From contig NC_133900.1 of NCBI RefSeq assembly GCF_964199755.1, positions 76,926,727 through 76,990,726 of the forward strand: a stretch of DNA of 64,000 nt, given 5' to 3'. The notes under the pieces were generated by a model. That model was not told where the DNA came from. It saw only the letters and a list, made by a program, of their open reading frames with translations, and ran no database searches. Numbering within the stretch: the stretch's first letter is position 1; each line of letters starts with the position of its first letter. This document shows positions 1 to 12,555 of this stretch, in pieces. The stretch is from Larus michahellis. Taxonomy: Eukaryota; Chordata; Aves; Charadriiformes; Laridae. A program made the position numbers and the translations under genes.

Positions 1-522
1 TCTTTGGGAAACTTATTCCATGCCAGAGGCAGCAGCTCAAGAAAGTGCTGGCTTCCGTGTTATGTTTCTCCGTCTTTTGATATCAAAACCCTGGCTGTCT
101 ACCTCCTCCTTCCACAATCTTACTTCTTAAACATTGTTCTGGCAGAGAAGAACTAGTAGAGAAAGATTTGGTTTGATATTAGAGTATCCACATTGAGCAT
201 ACCTAAACTCCTGTCATAGTCGAGGAAGCTGTAGCCAACACAGGCAATGGCAATATAAACGGTGCAACCAATGGAGTGCAATTCAATATTGGTCAGTTTT
301 GCTCAGCAGCAACTAGGCACATGTTTTAGGGAAACCTTAGCCACGAGTGCTCCAACCTCCATTGACTGCAGATTGCTATTGACAGTAGTGGGAGCCACCA
401 AGATCCTGATTCATAGACACAGCAGTTCAAGTGCTTTAATTAGGAGCTGAATCTCACCTCTACTGATTTAATAGGTGAGGCAGCTTATTCTGCACTTTGC
501 AAACTAAGGGGAGGAAGGAAAA
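1..522. other. AT-rich non-coding DNA, nothing recognised
   Basis: I see no gene, repeat family or RNA gene here. The one open frame of about 62 codons on the plus strand (262-450) has unremarkable composition, no recognisable motif and no support from its flanks. Confidence 0.6.
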
Positions 523-790
523 GTGATGTGTAGGCAGAGAGAAAGGGGTGCTCAGCCTGTCTTCACTCCCGAGCTGAGAAGCCGTGCAAGTAACACCACC
601 TCAGCTCTACAAAAGTGGGTACGGGAGGAGGGCAGGAGACTGGAGGAGGACATGGCCAGGGAAGGAACAAAGGCACAGGAGATCCTGGGCAGCACTGGGG
701 AGCAACACAAAGCCAGACATAAGGTCCCTGGTGACAATACTGACACCCAGTAAGTTCAATATCAACCTGCGCTTACAAGCACTGCATTAT
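523..790. other. GC- and purine-richer unclassified patch
   Basis: This stretch is clearly richer in G and A on the plus strand than its flanks, with runs such as gggaggagggcaggagactgg. Three short overlapping open frames occur on both strands, which is what higher GC produces by chance. I do not recognise a transposon family or a protein. It could be an old degraded repeat or a lncRNA exon; the sequence alone does not decide. Confidence 0.3.
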
Positions 791-2200
791 CATGGCATCA
801 CAACCTGCCCTTTGGTAATGGGAACACACTAGGGCTTATGTTGATCTACTATATTTTTTGTCACATTTTGCTTTTGGCATCTTGTTTAGCTTTCTTAATA
901 TGATATAGAATAATATTTCATGTTCTGCTAAATCATCTTACTGACACCCTTTACACTGACAAAGTAGATACAGATCTTCTTTTATCTAAGGTGTTCTCTA
1001 CTGATGCCTGTAAACTTAACTAGGATGTTCCTAATCTCTGAGCATTCTCCAAATGAAAACATCCACTTGCAGTGTTACAACCATATACTTAAATTCTTAC
1101 TTCACAACACCAAAATTATCTTTCACATATAATTTTAACAACAAAACGTTTCTTACCTGATTCCATATAAAAACACTTTTTCATAAGAGATCATTTTAAT
1201 ATGCAAAAGACATTGTTTTCTTCTTTTTATTTTAATATTGTACATCTCCCTCCCTATGCACCTCTGTAAAAAGGATAATTAGGCTGATGACATAATTTTT
1301 CAATGAGGTATTTATCAGTAGGAGGTGATTTGTCATAGGAATTTCAATTCTTTACTGATGAAAGTACAATCAGCAGTAGATGTAGACACATAGCAATCCA
1401 TTAAAAAAAATGCATTTTCCCTGTCTGAAATTACTGGTGCTTAGGCCTTTTAAGGCTACTTACATAGCAAGTCTTCGCCATAGTGTTGGTAATTGTATTT
1501 CTAATACTATGTAACTGCATATTCTACTACAAAGCAAATTAAAATAAAAAATGGGTATGTGCAGGCTGACTAAGACAATACAGGAATCGAGGGTGAGAGG
1601 TCCAGGCAACCTAGTGGAGTTCCGACTAAAAGTGGAATGAAAATTTGGAGGGGAAAAAAAATAAATAATAATAATAAAAAAATCCATTTAATGCTTCTAC
1701 ATGCCGAACCTGGTTGAATAATTGTGACTTGACTTTAGAGTGCTTAAATATTTTTCTGTTCTCTTTGAGAGGATGTTGATAAAACCTCAAGAGCACTGAA
1801 ATGGTGATGGCAAACAAGGAATTTTAGTTCGCAGTCAATTTCTGCTGGACCATTTGGAGGGTATAGTTTTAGCTACGTTTCCTTTCAAATCCAGGATTAA
1901 CTCTCAGTTTCTTCAGCATTAATAGCAGAGTTCTATGCAAAGAAGGCAGCAATTACCTGCCTCGTAGTAGCTGCTGATGTAAAATAAAGCAAATTAAGGA
2001 AAGTCTTAGATATGCACCAGCTACCCCTTCCCCTTCCTATCGCATACTCAGTGATGAAGTACAATATAATCTCTTAAACTGGACTAGGAAAAGAATCCAC
2101 TAGAAATATGGTAACAACCGTGTGCTGCCTGGGAGATAGACTGGGTAAATTGGCCTTCCATGACACTATGCTCATATATAAGGATAAATTAATGTTGGCA
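791..2200. other. AT-rich non-coding DNA with a short A/T microsatellite
   Basis: No gene is recognised. An A-rich tract with ATA triplets lies at about 1652-1683. Open frames on the minus strand (1460-1687 and 1626-1817) run through this low-complexity tract and are not credible coding sequence. Confidence 0.6.
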
Positions 2201-2450
2201 CTGCTCTTGGCTGGCTGCGTTCACGCTCAGGAATGTAGAATTCATTTAACTGGATGAATTTCAAGTAATACTGGAAACTTCTGCCAATGACCAAATTGAA
2301 TCTTCCCAGAATTAGAAAGACACGGACTATTCCTGCGGAGAAGAGCCGAGAGGTTTGACAGCCAATTGCTGACCTGTGCTAGAATGAATACACTTTTCAG
2401 GTTGAAAGGCAGAGCTGCTCAATAGCTCAATTATATCAGATTTCTGTGTT
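2201..2450. promoter_or_regulatory. candidate conserved non-coding element (by texture only)
   Basis: This is a non-repetitive stretch of balanced composition between AT-rich flanks. It contains short motifs typical of vertebrate distal enhancers, such as TTGACAG, AATTGAAT and CAATTGC-like sites. No open frame or repeat explains it. The call rests only on the look of the sequence; alignment to other amniotes would decide. Confidence 0.18.
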
Positions 2451-5400
2451 TCCTTTTTTTTAAGTACATGTGCTTAATTAAAGAACTGTTTCCCTTATGA
2501 TTTATACTACCAGGACTGGCATCCTAGAAATGTTTCTCTCCCAAAAGAAGGTTAAATTTAACCATGACAATAATTTTCTGCTAATAGTTATCATCTACTT
2601 CGTAGCTTTTTAGTTTATCTCAGTCATACTTCTTCAGAATAATCTTATCAGCAGCAAAAAGTGATACTCTGCAGTGATAGATTGGTTATGTGCACGGGCT
2701 TTTATGCTATTTACCACCATACTGGATTGAGACAATCTTTTATAAAATGAGTAATGAATTAGAGTATTTTTTAAAATCACCTGCTGATCAAATTAATCTC
2801 ATCTAAATCAGATGAATTGGTGACATACACTATTAATAATAACACTAGAAGTAGTGTTATAACCTTCTTTGTCTTAGTTTCTCAGCTGACAACACATTAG
2901 TCCAACATCCTTATTGGCTATCCTTGACGCTTTCTTTCTCTTTTCAGTTCCCTGTTTTGTGTGTCAGGCTCTGTTTGTCCCTTCACGCTGTTGAGTGGCC
3001 AGGGAGATAAAATAAGATGAAAGGCAAGCAGCCAGAACAACTTAGGAAATATACTGCTTCAAACACCTCACCTGGCAGATTCAGTCTGCTCTTGTCTGCA
3101 GGCAGGAAGGCAATGCATTATTTATAGTAATTTCCACACCATGATCATTCTTACCTAAATAAAACAAAGCAAAACAATATCAAAAAGCAATACAGAAAGA
3201 ATATGTTCAGCAGGTGCTTACGCCTCTATTACCATGAAATTAAACTGAGTTCTTTTATTATTTTTTTTTCCTTAATAAGAGCAGATCAAACTTCTGCAGA
3301 TTAGGTCGAACACTGGACCTGTTTACGGTGCATTTAGTTGACATATTAGTAACGATAAGAGATTGCTGTAATGCTTCAAGGTCATGTCACATAACACTTG
3401 TTTACAGTGCAATGTTACCAAGAATGATCAACTGTTCTTTCGTCCTTCTGCCTTCTTCACCACATATTCCCAAGTTATTCTGAATTGTATTTGATTTGCT
3501 TTTGTCTATCGGTTGCAATGTTGATCGGAGCTCTACTTCACTCTAATTAGACAAGGAAAATTTAGAAGGACAGTTCTTGTCCCTAAGCTTTTTTACAACT
3601 ACTTAGGTACACATTACCTGAAGAGCACTGAATATTGACTTACACATTTGAAAAAAATAGTGTACTTAACCATATTTGGCACAGCATTATGCTCTTTGAA
3701 ATCAACAATATTGAATAGGGAATAAAGGTGAGCAGGTTGGCACGCTGCATGTATGTCATAGGCAGCATCAAATTAAGATCATCTCAAGCTATCTATCTAC
3801 TCTGTATCAACAGCAACAGACTTTTTTTATTTCCCGTTTGCACGTGTTTTTGTTGTGGTTGTTTATCTCCCACCGGAGTTCCATCTTCCTGCCATCTATC
3901 ATCACCCTAACACCCTAATGTGGCTCTCATTTTTTTGTAGCTATTTCCTGTGAAATGAGAGTGTACAAAACAGCCAGATCAGCATGCCCTATTTTCCACC
4001 CCCGCTATAAAACCCGGTACTTACAGAACAGTCTTCCTTTACTTATTACAGGAGTAATCTGTCCTATGGACTTCTCAGGTTCAGAATAATTTTAGAGTTC
4101 AGGCATGTAGGCTGGAGAATTTAGGTCACTTGATGATCTTATTCACAAGGACAGGTGCATGAGTTTCTGTAAATGTTTTTCTGTCTTTTCTTGCTAGCCT
4201 GACATTTGCCTTCAAGAGTTTAGACAGTGAAGGGAAGTGGAAATCCAATATCTATTCTCTCATACAAAAAGCTCTGGTGTATACTAGCTATGTGTATATG
4301 CACGTGTGTTTTAAAATTGCATAGGTATGACCAAACTTTAGGAAGTATTGCTAAGTGTTATGTGTACACAGGAAAGCATCCAAGACAAGCTCTAAACCTA
4401 GGAAAGCCCGTATTTTCCAGTAAAGTGAAAAAAAAGAGGAACAAAATTTCTTCTTCTTTTGCTAAAAATAAAAACCCAAACAACCCACTGCTCAGTAAGA
4501 AGTTAAAGATAGCTAGTTAATGAAAAAACACTGAAAGAACTGCATAGTTTCTCATTCAAATGGCCATTATCAATGAAAAGCACAGACTTGAGTTCTGTAA
4601 AGTGGGCAAAATTGTAGCTGTGCTCTGCTGATCCAGAACATGACATACAACGGTACGAAAAACACCTACCAGCATCCATATTGAGAACAATCATCTAGCT
4701 TTGTAAAGTAATCAATAATTTGCAAAACCAAAGCCAGATCAACAGCCTTTTGTGGAATTCATGTTCACTTTTGCAGAGGTGAACCAAGACTGCTCAGGAA
4801 GGGACTGCGCTGTGAGCAGCGCCAAGAGGCACAGGATGCTCCCTGTCTTCGCTTGTTGAACAGAAAGAGAGGTGACAAAGGAGTTTTCATTAACCAGCAA
4901 AATAAGAGGAAGCACATGGGCTGGGGAAAGCCTGAAGAAAATATTTCCAGGGAGCTCACCTAATTTGTAATCACAGTAATACCTGTCAGATCAGGCCCGA
5001 GCTAATATTACTATGTATGAGGTAATTTAGCTGCAACTCTCTAACAAACCATTCCGACTCCATGCAAGAAATTATTTTTCAGAAGCATATCACTTGAATA
5101 CCTATAGGTGTAAGGAAAACATACCTGAGCAACAGCAGGGCCACCTTAAACCAGTTCTGACCTTCCATTGCAATCCCATGAGGTGCTGCAGTGTCAGAGA
5201 AGGGTTAGTTCTCCATCGGCCAGAGAATTGATGCTTAGATAGGGAATCGAAATGGGGGAGACTAGAAAGTGTTACTGCACTTCAGATACTTTCTAGTAGA
5301 AGTCTCTACAGTCATAATGTAGCACTCGTGATTTCTGCTTTGAGACTTTCACTAGGAAGATTATAAACAATATTCCTTTGCTCATTAATTCTATATTTTC

Positions 5401-6724
5401 CCTACTGTTCAATGATATTTTCCCTTCAGTGTAATTCTACGTGAGAGTGTGAAATGACTAGTGATGCCTTCTGTTCCCGTCTCTCTCTACTGTCACAGAG
5501 GAAAGAGGTTTGGCTTTCTTCTGCCTTCTTTTGGCAGAAGCACTTACTAAAGTTTACTTACTTCTATTTTTTTTATTTGATTAAAGGACTGCAGCTCTGC
5601 CTGAACAAAATAACTGGAGCCAAGAATTTCTTTTCGCTTTGTGTTTCTAAGTACCTTATTCATTCGCATAGATTATAGCCTTCAGAATAAGGTTACTCAA
5701 TTACTTCATTTGATAATTTATTTTTTTTTTAAGCCAGATAATTTTAAGCAAAATTCAGTAACCAAGCAGCGGTATTTAACTTCAGTGGTCCTGGGCCTAC
5801 CAGATGTTATATGCTCCCTTCATTTCTGTAAGCTGTGGCAGACATATTAAAAAAACAAAACAAAACAAAAAAAAAAAACACTAAAGGATTTCATGCAATA
5901 TCACATTTGCTTAAAATAAAATTTACCATTTGACAGCAATCTACTGTAGAAATACCCTTGCTCTAAACAGTGCCAAGGCCGTACAAGAGTACCCTTTACT
6001 CACACAGCAGAGACAAAAAGCTGTCAGATACTGGCAACTTGTGTGTTTATATAGAAACATCTCGAAAAAATAGGGCCCACACAGAGAATTTACTGCTATC
6101 CAAGGTTGTAAGCCTTAGTCCAGACCTGGTTACTTCTGTGGAGCCAACTGGAAACGGAGAGAGGACAGGGCAGGGTAACTGGGAACCTGGTCCTCTTGGC
6201 AGATGATACTCACTTGTTTCAAAGGCCAAGGACTTCTGCTTATTTGTTTCTTGTTCGCATTTGCAATCAATCTGAGCACTGGTTTATCAGGCAGCGCTAC
6301 CAACCCGCAGTTTGACAGCTGAACAGCTGAGGAGGAGGAAAAGCTGGAGAAAGGCCAAGGGGCTGTGCAGTGACAGAGCATCGCTGTCTCTATGCAGGTA
6401 GATTAATGAGGTTACAGAGATAGGTATGGACAATCCCTATAGAAGATGCCACCTCAGGTTGAAGGCGAGGGCAAGGAAGCCTCAGTCAGCACATTACAGG
6501 TATTCCCACAGGTCTGACCATTAAAAAAAGTTGCAACATAATATTCTGTTGATATCTGGCCAATACTGGATAGTTGAGGATATAACATTTTTCCTTTATT
6601 TCTGGTAAGGTGATTAATAGCACCAGCTTCATAGTCTTACTGGAGGATGGACACTAAGACTGTCTTTGCCATACAGAAAATGATGTAGGGAGTCGAACAG
6701 TGTGGGGAAAGTTATGTTCTCGCC
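2451..6724. other. long AT-rich stretch without recognisable genes
   Basis: There is no recognisable coding exon, RNA gene or repeat family. Low-complexity tracts include a T run near 3260-3270 and an A-rich CAAAA-type tract at about 5849-5880. Short open frames at 3728-3910, 4227-4520, 4765-4959, 5454-5850 and 5970-6381 have no motif, splice borders or composition that would support coding. Confidence 0.55.
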
Positions 6725-6890
6725 CAGCCACTCATTAGTTGCCCAGGGAAGCTGTGGCTGCCCCATCCCTGGAGGTGTTCAAGGCCAGGCTGGATGGGGC
6801 TTTGAGCAGCCTGGTCCAGTGGGAAGTGTCCCTGCCCATGAACAAGATGACCTTTAAGGCCCCTTCCAACCTAAACTATTCTATGATTTG
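6725..6890 (+). mobile_element. CR1 LINE, short 5'-truncated 3' tail
   Basis: The segment reads as the 3' end of a chicken-repeat-1 (CR1) non-LTR retrotransposon in plus orientation. It has the 'gcccagggaagctgtggctg' block, then 'ctggaggtgttcaaggccag' and 'gctggatggggctttgagca', and ends in 'cccttccaacc' followed by a decayed octamer tail (attctatg). Severe 5' truncation is normal for CR1. An internal change in the 'cctgcccatgaacaag' part departs from the usual CR1 text and suggests some age. Only about 160 bp remain and there is no coding capacity. Confidence 0.93.
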
Positions 6891-9140
6891 TCCCTCCTGA
6901 GCAACTGAAATCACACCACAACAAATACAATGTGTTTTCAATTGTATGTGGTCAACACAGTTGACATGTCAAATACCATCTACGCTGGACACATATATGG
7001 ACTAGCTTTTGTTCCCAAACAAATAAATATGGAAAAAGCCTCTTAAAAAAAGAATCTATAAAATTGCCTGTATCATTAAATCGTGTTAAAATCGGTTTAG
7101 TGCTCAAATTACTAATAAGTTTGGATGAGGACATTCCTTTTGCGCTTAAATACCGTAGTTTATATAAACTATTTTAATGGCATATACATACATGTATATT
7201 ACATGGAAAATAATTGCCATGTTCTGAACACCCAGAAAATCTATTCACAGTGATCCTCTTCCTTGTGATGAGAACAGAAGATAGTCTGAACTCTATACAA
7301 AAAATTTCTTACTATGTTTCTTCTGGATGGTGAAAAGGAAAAAAAAAAAAAAAAAGAATCCCACAGAGATATGAATCAGATATTACCAACTGTAATAGAA
7401 TATAAAATATGCAGTAAATAAGAGCAATTCTATTGTTAAGGAGACTTTTAACTGCCTATTTGTATAAGCACAGATAAAGACATGACATTTCCCTAGGCAA
7501 TGTTAAAGACAGAGCTATATTGAGCTTTGTACAAAAGTTCAAGTTCTCTTAAGTCCCTCTTGACTTTCTTGTAGGAGTTTATAAATTGATTGCATTCATC
7601 AATTACAGGTACAATGATGAAATGCAGAAACTGAAGATAATGATAAATACTGTTTTCAGTCTGTTTTATCTGTGAGAACATTCAAAGAAAAGAATGGAAG
7701 AGAAATATTGAAGAACATCTGAATAAAACTCAAGTTTTGCTGCTTCAGTTTATAATTCTTGGAGATTTGCTGAATTGAAGGACATTTTTGGACATTAAAG
7801 TACATATGGTCTTCCTTCTCAGGTGACTTTTTTCCCCTTATCCTTTAAGTAAAAGTTTTATAAATAAAATTCCATTTTAATATAGTATATTTTCACAAAT
7901 TATGATTAAAGTCAAAGCAAGTGAATATTAATTTTGATTGGATTTCATCCCAAATTATTAAAATTAACCTTTAGGGTTAAAATCAAAACCTTTTCTTGCC
8001 AAAGGCTTTTCCACAATCCTTTTTGTCTCAGATATTAATTTCCATACTGGTTCTTTTTGCAGAGAAGGCCTGTATCAGCAAGATTTTACATTTCCAAAGA
8101 AGTAGAGAGCCTGGAGGCAACTGACAAAAAAAAAATAAATATATACCCAGAGTTACTCACCTCGTTTCTGCTATACTTACAAGATAGTACCTGTAAAACT
8201 AAGAGGTAATGCACATTTAAAATAAGTAGGATTACAGAATTTGTCTTTCGTCTTTGCAACAGTAACAGAGAGAAACAGCAATGTAAAAGCACCCCAGCTC
8301 CTGTAAGCAGCCAGTAACAGACTGCTCCAGTTGCTTTTAGAACCATCGGGATTTATTTTTTTTTTTTCTTTTTTGTCCTCCACAGTGTCACCACCTTTTT
8401 ATGGTTATCTAACAAATGCCCAAAAGACACCTGCAAGGGACTCAATGACAAAATTTGTTTAAATTAGATACAAAGGACTTGAGCATCCATTTTAATCCAT
8501 GTAGAAAAAACAGACGTAATGAAGATGTGATTACTGTTATATTCTTAATGAAAAATGATTTTGAAATTTAGCAGGGAAGTTCAAGATAGACGAACTTATT
8601 ATTCAATGTAAGGAACTAATGAAGATTTACCTGTTTCTAGCGTAGTCTTTTGGACCCTGGAGAAAAAGCAGGAAAACAAGTATCTAAGAAAAGCTGAAGG
8701 TATTTCTGTGTCACCTTTAATTTTAAAGCAGTTGATGAAACAGTGAATTAATTGGAACTGCTGAACCAACACAGACTTCCACTCCCCCCCCCCGCCCCAA
8801 AGTTTTAATAACTTTAGTTTGCAAAAGAACAGTGCAAACAAAAAGACAGAGGCTTCTTATTTGGAATATTTTTTTTCATTAATCCAGAGGGACCAAAAGT
8901 ATTATGGTAGGCTTCTAAAGGGGTAATGTACCTGAAAAGATGAACTGTCATATATTACTGTGCTTGGTTCACTGCACAGAGCTAAGCTATCTGTCTAATT
9001 TGGAAAAGCCTAGTAAAGCAAGACTTGCACACAAAAATCTACTTCCCTGAGGATAGCTAACGTTCCCTGGATGCTTTACAGTTTTGTGGTGTTATTTTGT
9101 GCCATTTCCCCCCTCACTTTTAGTTTCTCTAAACTCCGTA
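6891..9140. other. AT-rich non-coding DNA with homopolymer tracts
   Basis: No gene is recognised. Simple repeats include an A run at about 7339-7356, a T-rich tract at about 8348-8373 and a C run broken by one G at 8784-8798. Small open frames on the minus strand at 7493-7681, 8086-8383 and 8599-8841 pass through or beside these tracts and show no protein-family motif. Confidence 0.55.
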
Positions 9141-9145
9141 CAGAA

Positions 9146-9240
9146 TTCTGTTAACAAACTTTATTATGATTTGTTTGGGGTTTCTTTATTTTATGATGTT
9201 CTGTTAACAATCTTTAACAACAACCTTTATTATGATTTGT
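9146..9240 (+). repeat. imperfect two-copy direct repeat
   Basis: The phrase 'ttctgttaacaa' followed by 'ctttattatgatttgt' occurs twice, at about 9146-9174 and about 9199-9240. In the second copy an extra 'tctttaacaacaac'-like insertion sits between the two halves. It lies about 70 bp upstream of the 5' edge of the large CR1. It looks like a local tandem duplication and no family is recognised. Confidence 0.7.
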
Positions 9241-9311
9241 CAGGAATAAATAACTGCTCAACTCTGCTAGGATTAGCCCTCAAGATTCTCTCTGAAGATA
9301 TTATAATCAAG

Positions 9312-10176
9312 ATCCGGTGTGGCTGACACACCAGAAGGCTGTGCCACCATCCAGAGAGACCTGGACAGGCTGGAGAGTTGGGCAAAGTGGAACCTTATGA
9401 AGTTCAACAAGGGCAAGTGTAGGGTGCTGCACCTGGGGAGGAATAACCCCATGCACCAGTACAGGTTGGGGGTGACCTGCTAGAGAGCAGCTCAGCTGAA
9501 AGAGACCTGGGAGTCCTGGTGGACAACAGGATGACCATGAGCCAGCAATGGGCCCTTGTGGCCAAGAAGGCCAATGGCATCCTGGGGTGCATCAAGAAAA
9601 GCGTGGCCAGCAGGTCGAGGGAGGTCATCCTCCCCCTCTACTCTGCCTTGGTGAGGCCGCACCTGGAGTACTGTGTCCAGTTCTGGGCTCCCCGGTTCAA
9701 GAGGGACAGGGAACTCCTGGAGAGGGTGCAGCAGAGGGATACAAAGATGATTAGGGGACTGGAACACCTCTCTTATGAGGAAAGGCTGAGGGACTTGGGT
9801 CTCTTCAGTCTGGAAAAAAAGACAGCTGAGGGGGGACCTTATCAACACTTATAAATACTTAAAGGGTGGGTGTCAGGAGGATGGGGCCAGGCTCTTTTCA
9901 GTGGTGCCCGGGGACAGGGCAAGAGGTAACAGGCGCAAACTTGAGCATAGGAAGTTCCACCTAAACATGAGGAGGAACTTCTTTACTTTGAGGGTGGCAG
10001 AGCCCTGGCACAGGCTGCCCAGAGAGGTGGTGGAGTCTCCATCTCTGGAGACATTCCAAACCCGCCTGGACGCATTCCTGTGCAACCTGCTCTGGGTGAC
10101 CCTGCTCTGGCAGGGGGTTGGACTAGATGATCTCGAGAGGTCCCTTCCAACCCTATGGTTCTATGATTCTATGATC
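9312..10176 (+). mobile_element. CR1 LINE, best-preserved copy, 5'-truncated
   Basis: About 865 bp of CR1 non-LTR retrotransposon in plus orientation. The 5' edge begins in the ORF2 reverse-transcriptase region ('ccatccagagagacctggac'). The element runs without large gaps to the standard 3' end, 'ggttggactagatgatctcg' then 'cccttccaacccta', and stops in two to three copies of the ATTCTATG-type octamer. It lacks the 5' UTR, ORF1, endonuclease and most of the RT, so it cannot move. Its good match to the CR1 pattern suggests it is younger than the other copies in this window. No clear target-site duplication is seen, as is usual for CR1. Confidence 0.97.
9324..10110 (+). pseudogene. CR1 ORF2 C-terminal remnant (reverse-transcriptase polyprotein)
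   Basis: Inside the CR1 copy, the plus strand still translates as the C-terminal part of CR1 ORF2p. This region follows the RT catalytic core and is conserved among avian CR1s. Recognisable blocks are '[20 protein letters not shown]', '[19 protein letters not shown]' and '[20 protein letters not shown]' (frame 9519-9854), then '[19 protein letters not shown]' and '[20 protein letters not shown]' (from about 9930) in a second frame. The frame breaks at an in-frame TAG near 9481 and at a frameshift near 9815-9830, beside a run of A. The RT catalytic motif and the endonuclease lie upstream of the truncation and are absent. It is non-functional; any expression would be read-through. Confidence 0.93.
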
Positions 10177-11110
10177 TATAGAAAAAGGACCAGATACAGT
10201 GTGATGAACAGAGTGTGTTTACATATGTATTAACATGAAAAAAATTAAAATACCAGAGACACTGATCTGAACATGCCCATAAAGGAGAGGTTGCAAGCAG
10301 TTTTGTTAAAGTCACTGGTCCCTAATCATTCTGCAACATACACCCCGAAGCTGACCCCGATATATTTTGCATGCTAATACTTCCACATCATATTCTTTGC
10401 TTAGGAAGTTTGGAGCCATTACGCTTGCGCATACCAGCGAGGCCAAGACAAAGGGTTTGTATCCCAGAGCCTGGGGAGGCCAGGCAGCGAACCAAAAGCA
10501 TTTACTCTCTTCCATTGTACTTTAACTGCCGTCGCAGATCCTCAGCTGGGGCTGAGGAGAACAAGACAACTTGGAAGGTGTGTGTAAATGTCACCTTTGT
10601 TTTCCTTCATCCTCAGCATGCCAGTGCCCAGCCTCCTGACAGCTCCACACTGAGTCTGTGAAGTGCCACATCTTACATCCTGCCCGCCGTAACCCTTTGC
10701 ATTACACTCCTTACGGTAGCAGCAGGAATGGAAGCCCTCCACGGGAGCTGCTCAGATGGCTTCATGCCTGTGAGTCTCCCCCATCCCTGCCTCAAAACTG
10801 GAACATTCTTCCAAGCGCTGATTAGATAGTGTAGTGCCATTTTCCTCCAGGAAACAAATCACCAGTGCTGGTAATAGCTCTCCAGACAAATACTCGCAAA
10901 TTGGATGCCTAATGGCAAAGAATGCTGAACTGTTCTAACTGGATAAGGGAAAATTCACACGTAAGAGCTTGTCGAGGAGCCATTCCAAAGAATCACTTGT
11001 GTCTCTGAGGAACCTTTCAAGAATACTATTTATAGAACTTAAAAATGCCTACTTTACTGCATATTTTTTAATCGGTAACTGTGAGAGCAATGACGTTTTA
11101 ATTTTCTAAC
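10177..11110. other. non-coding DNA with a GC-richer patch at about 10400-10790
   Basis: The patch has higher GC and several CpGs, in contrast to its flanks. Open frames on both strands (10312-10515 minus, 10371-10661 plus, 10542-10742 minus) overlap one another and none shows a known domain. I do not recognise a repeat. It could be an old repeat or an untranslated exon. Confidence 0.4.
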
Positions 11111-11121
11111 ACTTTATACAG

Positions 11122-11402
11122 GATCATTGAACTGAAGAAGAACAAAAGAAGTTATCTGGTCTAACCCCTGGTCATTAAGTTGTTTTGAAACACCACCAGC
11201 TATGGAGACTCCATAACCTGCTCAGGTGACACACTTAAAAAGTTTCCATAATTTCTTCATAAAAGTGCTATATTGTACTTCTCTGCTCATTTTTGTTACA
11301 ATCTTTTTGACTCGTTCTAAACGGATACTATTTTTTCTTTAAATGCAGCAGCCAAAACTGAACACAGAATCACAACTGATGCTTTGTCAGTGCTGAGCGT
11401 GT
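11122..11402 (-). mobile_element. ancient CR1/L3-type LINE fragment, minus orientation
   Basis: Read on the plus strand, this follows the reverse complement of a CR1 3' half. It opens with 'ggatcattgaactgaagaag' and continues 'gttatctggtctaacccctg' (reversed 3' end) and 'tatggagactccataacctg'. It ends in 'gcagccaaaactgaacacag' and 'gtcagtgctgag', which match the reverse of the CR1 'gtactgtgtccagttctgg' region. Divergence is much greater than in the 9.3-10.2 kb copy, so this is an old insertion. No coding capacity remains. Confidence 0.8.
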
Positions 11403-12555
11403 GCATGAAAATGCCTCAACCAACAAATAAAGGGCAAGAAAGAATTGCAAAATATGTGAGCATTTGCAATTTAATTCACATGTGACCTGAACAATTACCA
11501 TTCACAGACACTCAATACAGTTAATTGATTCTGAGGGTTAAAGAAGCAACTACCTCATGGATAGATTTAATACGTAATTAAAGTTTTTGATAACCACAGA
11601 GTATTGTCAAATTCTGTATTATGGTCCTATTTTGATAGTTTAACTTGTTTGTTTCTCCTTTATGAAACGTATAGTTTAAGTTCTATTACAGGCTGCATAC
11701 TAAACTCAGAGGTGCGCAAGCAAATCTGAAATGATTCTGCTGAAACTGAATTATCCCAGATATAGGCTGGTATGAATGAAATTAAGATCTGGTATCTTAT
11801 TGTGCACTTTTACAAAGACAAGTATATTTAAACTGAAACCTCTAACCAAAAATTCACTGAATGTTTATAGTACTTGTAATTGTATGGAAACACTAAAATG
11901 ATTGGATTTATTAACTGATTTATTTATTATTATTTAAATTATAATTATTTATTACCTGTATTGAAGAATCTCCTCCACAACTTCAAGAAAATCTCCCAGG
12001 AGTGTGCAAAACGCAAAAATCTACCTCATTAAAAACAAATCTCAATGTAAGAGATTAAAAAAATAATTTGTAAGTTTACATGTTGTACAGATTTATCATG
12101 GGAAGTGAATGTTTTGGTGGCTGAGGCATTTGTTTGGCATTCAGGTGAAACTTAAAGGTAGAAGTATGTTTGAGATCCACTGTTCTGATGCATTTCCCAT
12201 AGTCAGGGTACAAAAGTTATTTGGCAAATGTTGAAATCAGAAAATTAAGTCCTATGAAGAAATGTTGCTATTATTAATTAGTTACAGTTCTGCTGTACCT
12301 TTTTCATTATTTATTATCTCAGTCATAGAAGGAGCTCTGCAGTTGTTGACTCAAATGTCTCATAAAAGTTCCCTGTTTTGAGATTAAAAGAGGTTCCAGT
12401 CTCACTCAGGATTCTTAGCGAACCCTGCAAGTAATAAATAAATGAGGTACCTGAGCAAAACAATTACCATTTTATCAGATCAACAGAAAGCAGAAGTCAT
12501 TTGAATCTTGACTTATGATATGCAAGACAATAAGCCCAGAAAAGCGTCCTTGAAA
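11403..12555. other. AT-rich non-coding DNA
   Basis: Nothing is recognised. A very AT-rich tract with TTATT repeats lies at about 11907-11952. There is no open frame of note. Confidence 0.6.

Noticed and set aside
9492..9848. Minus-strand 118-codon frame inside the large CR1
   Set aside because: It is an antisense shadow of the CR1 ORF2 remnant on the plus strand.
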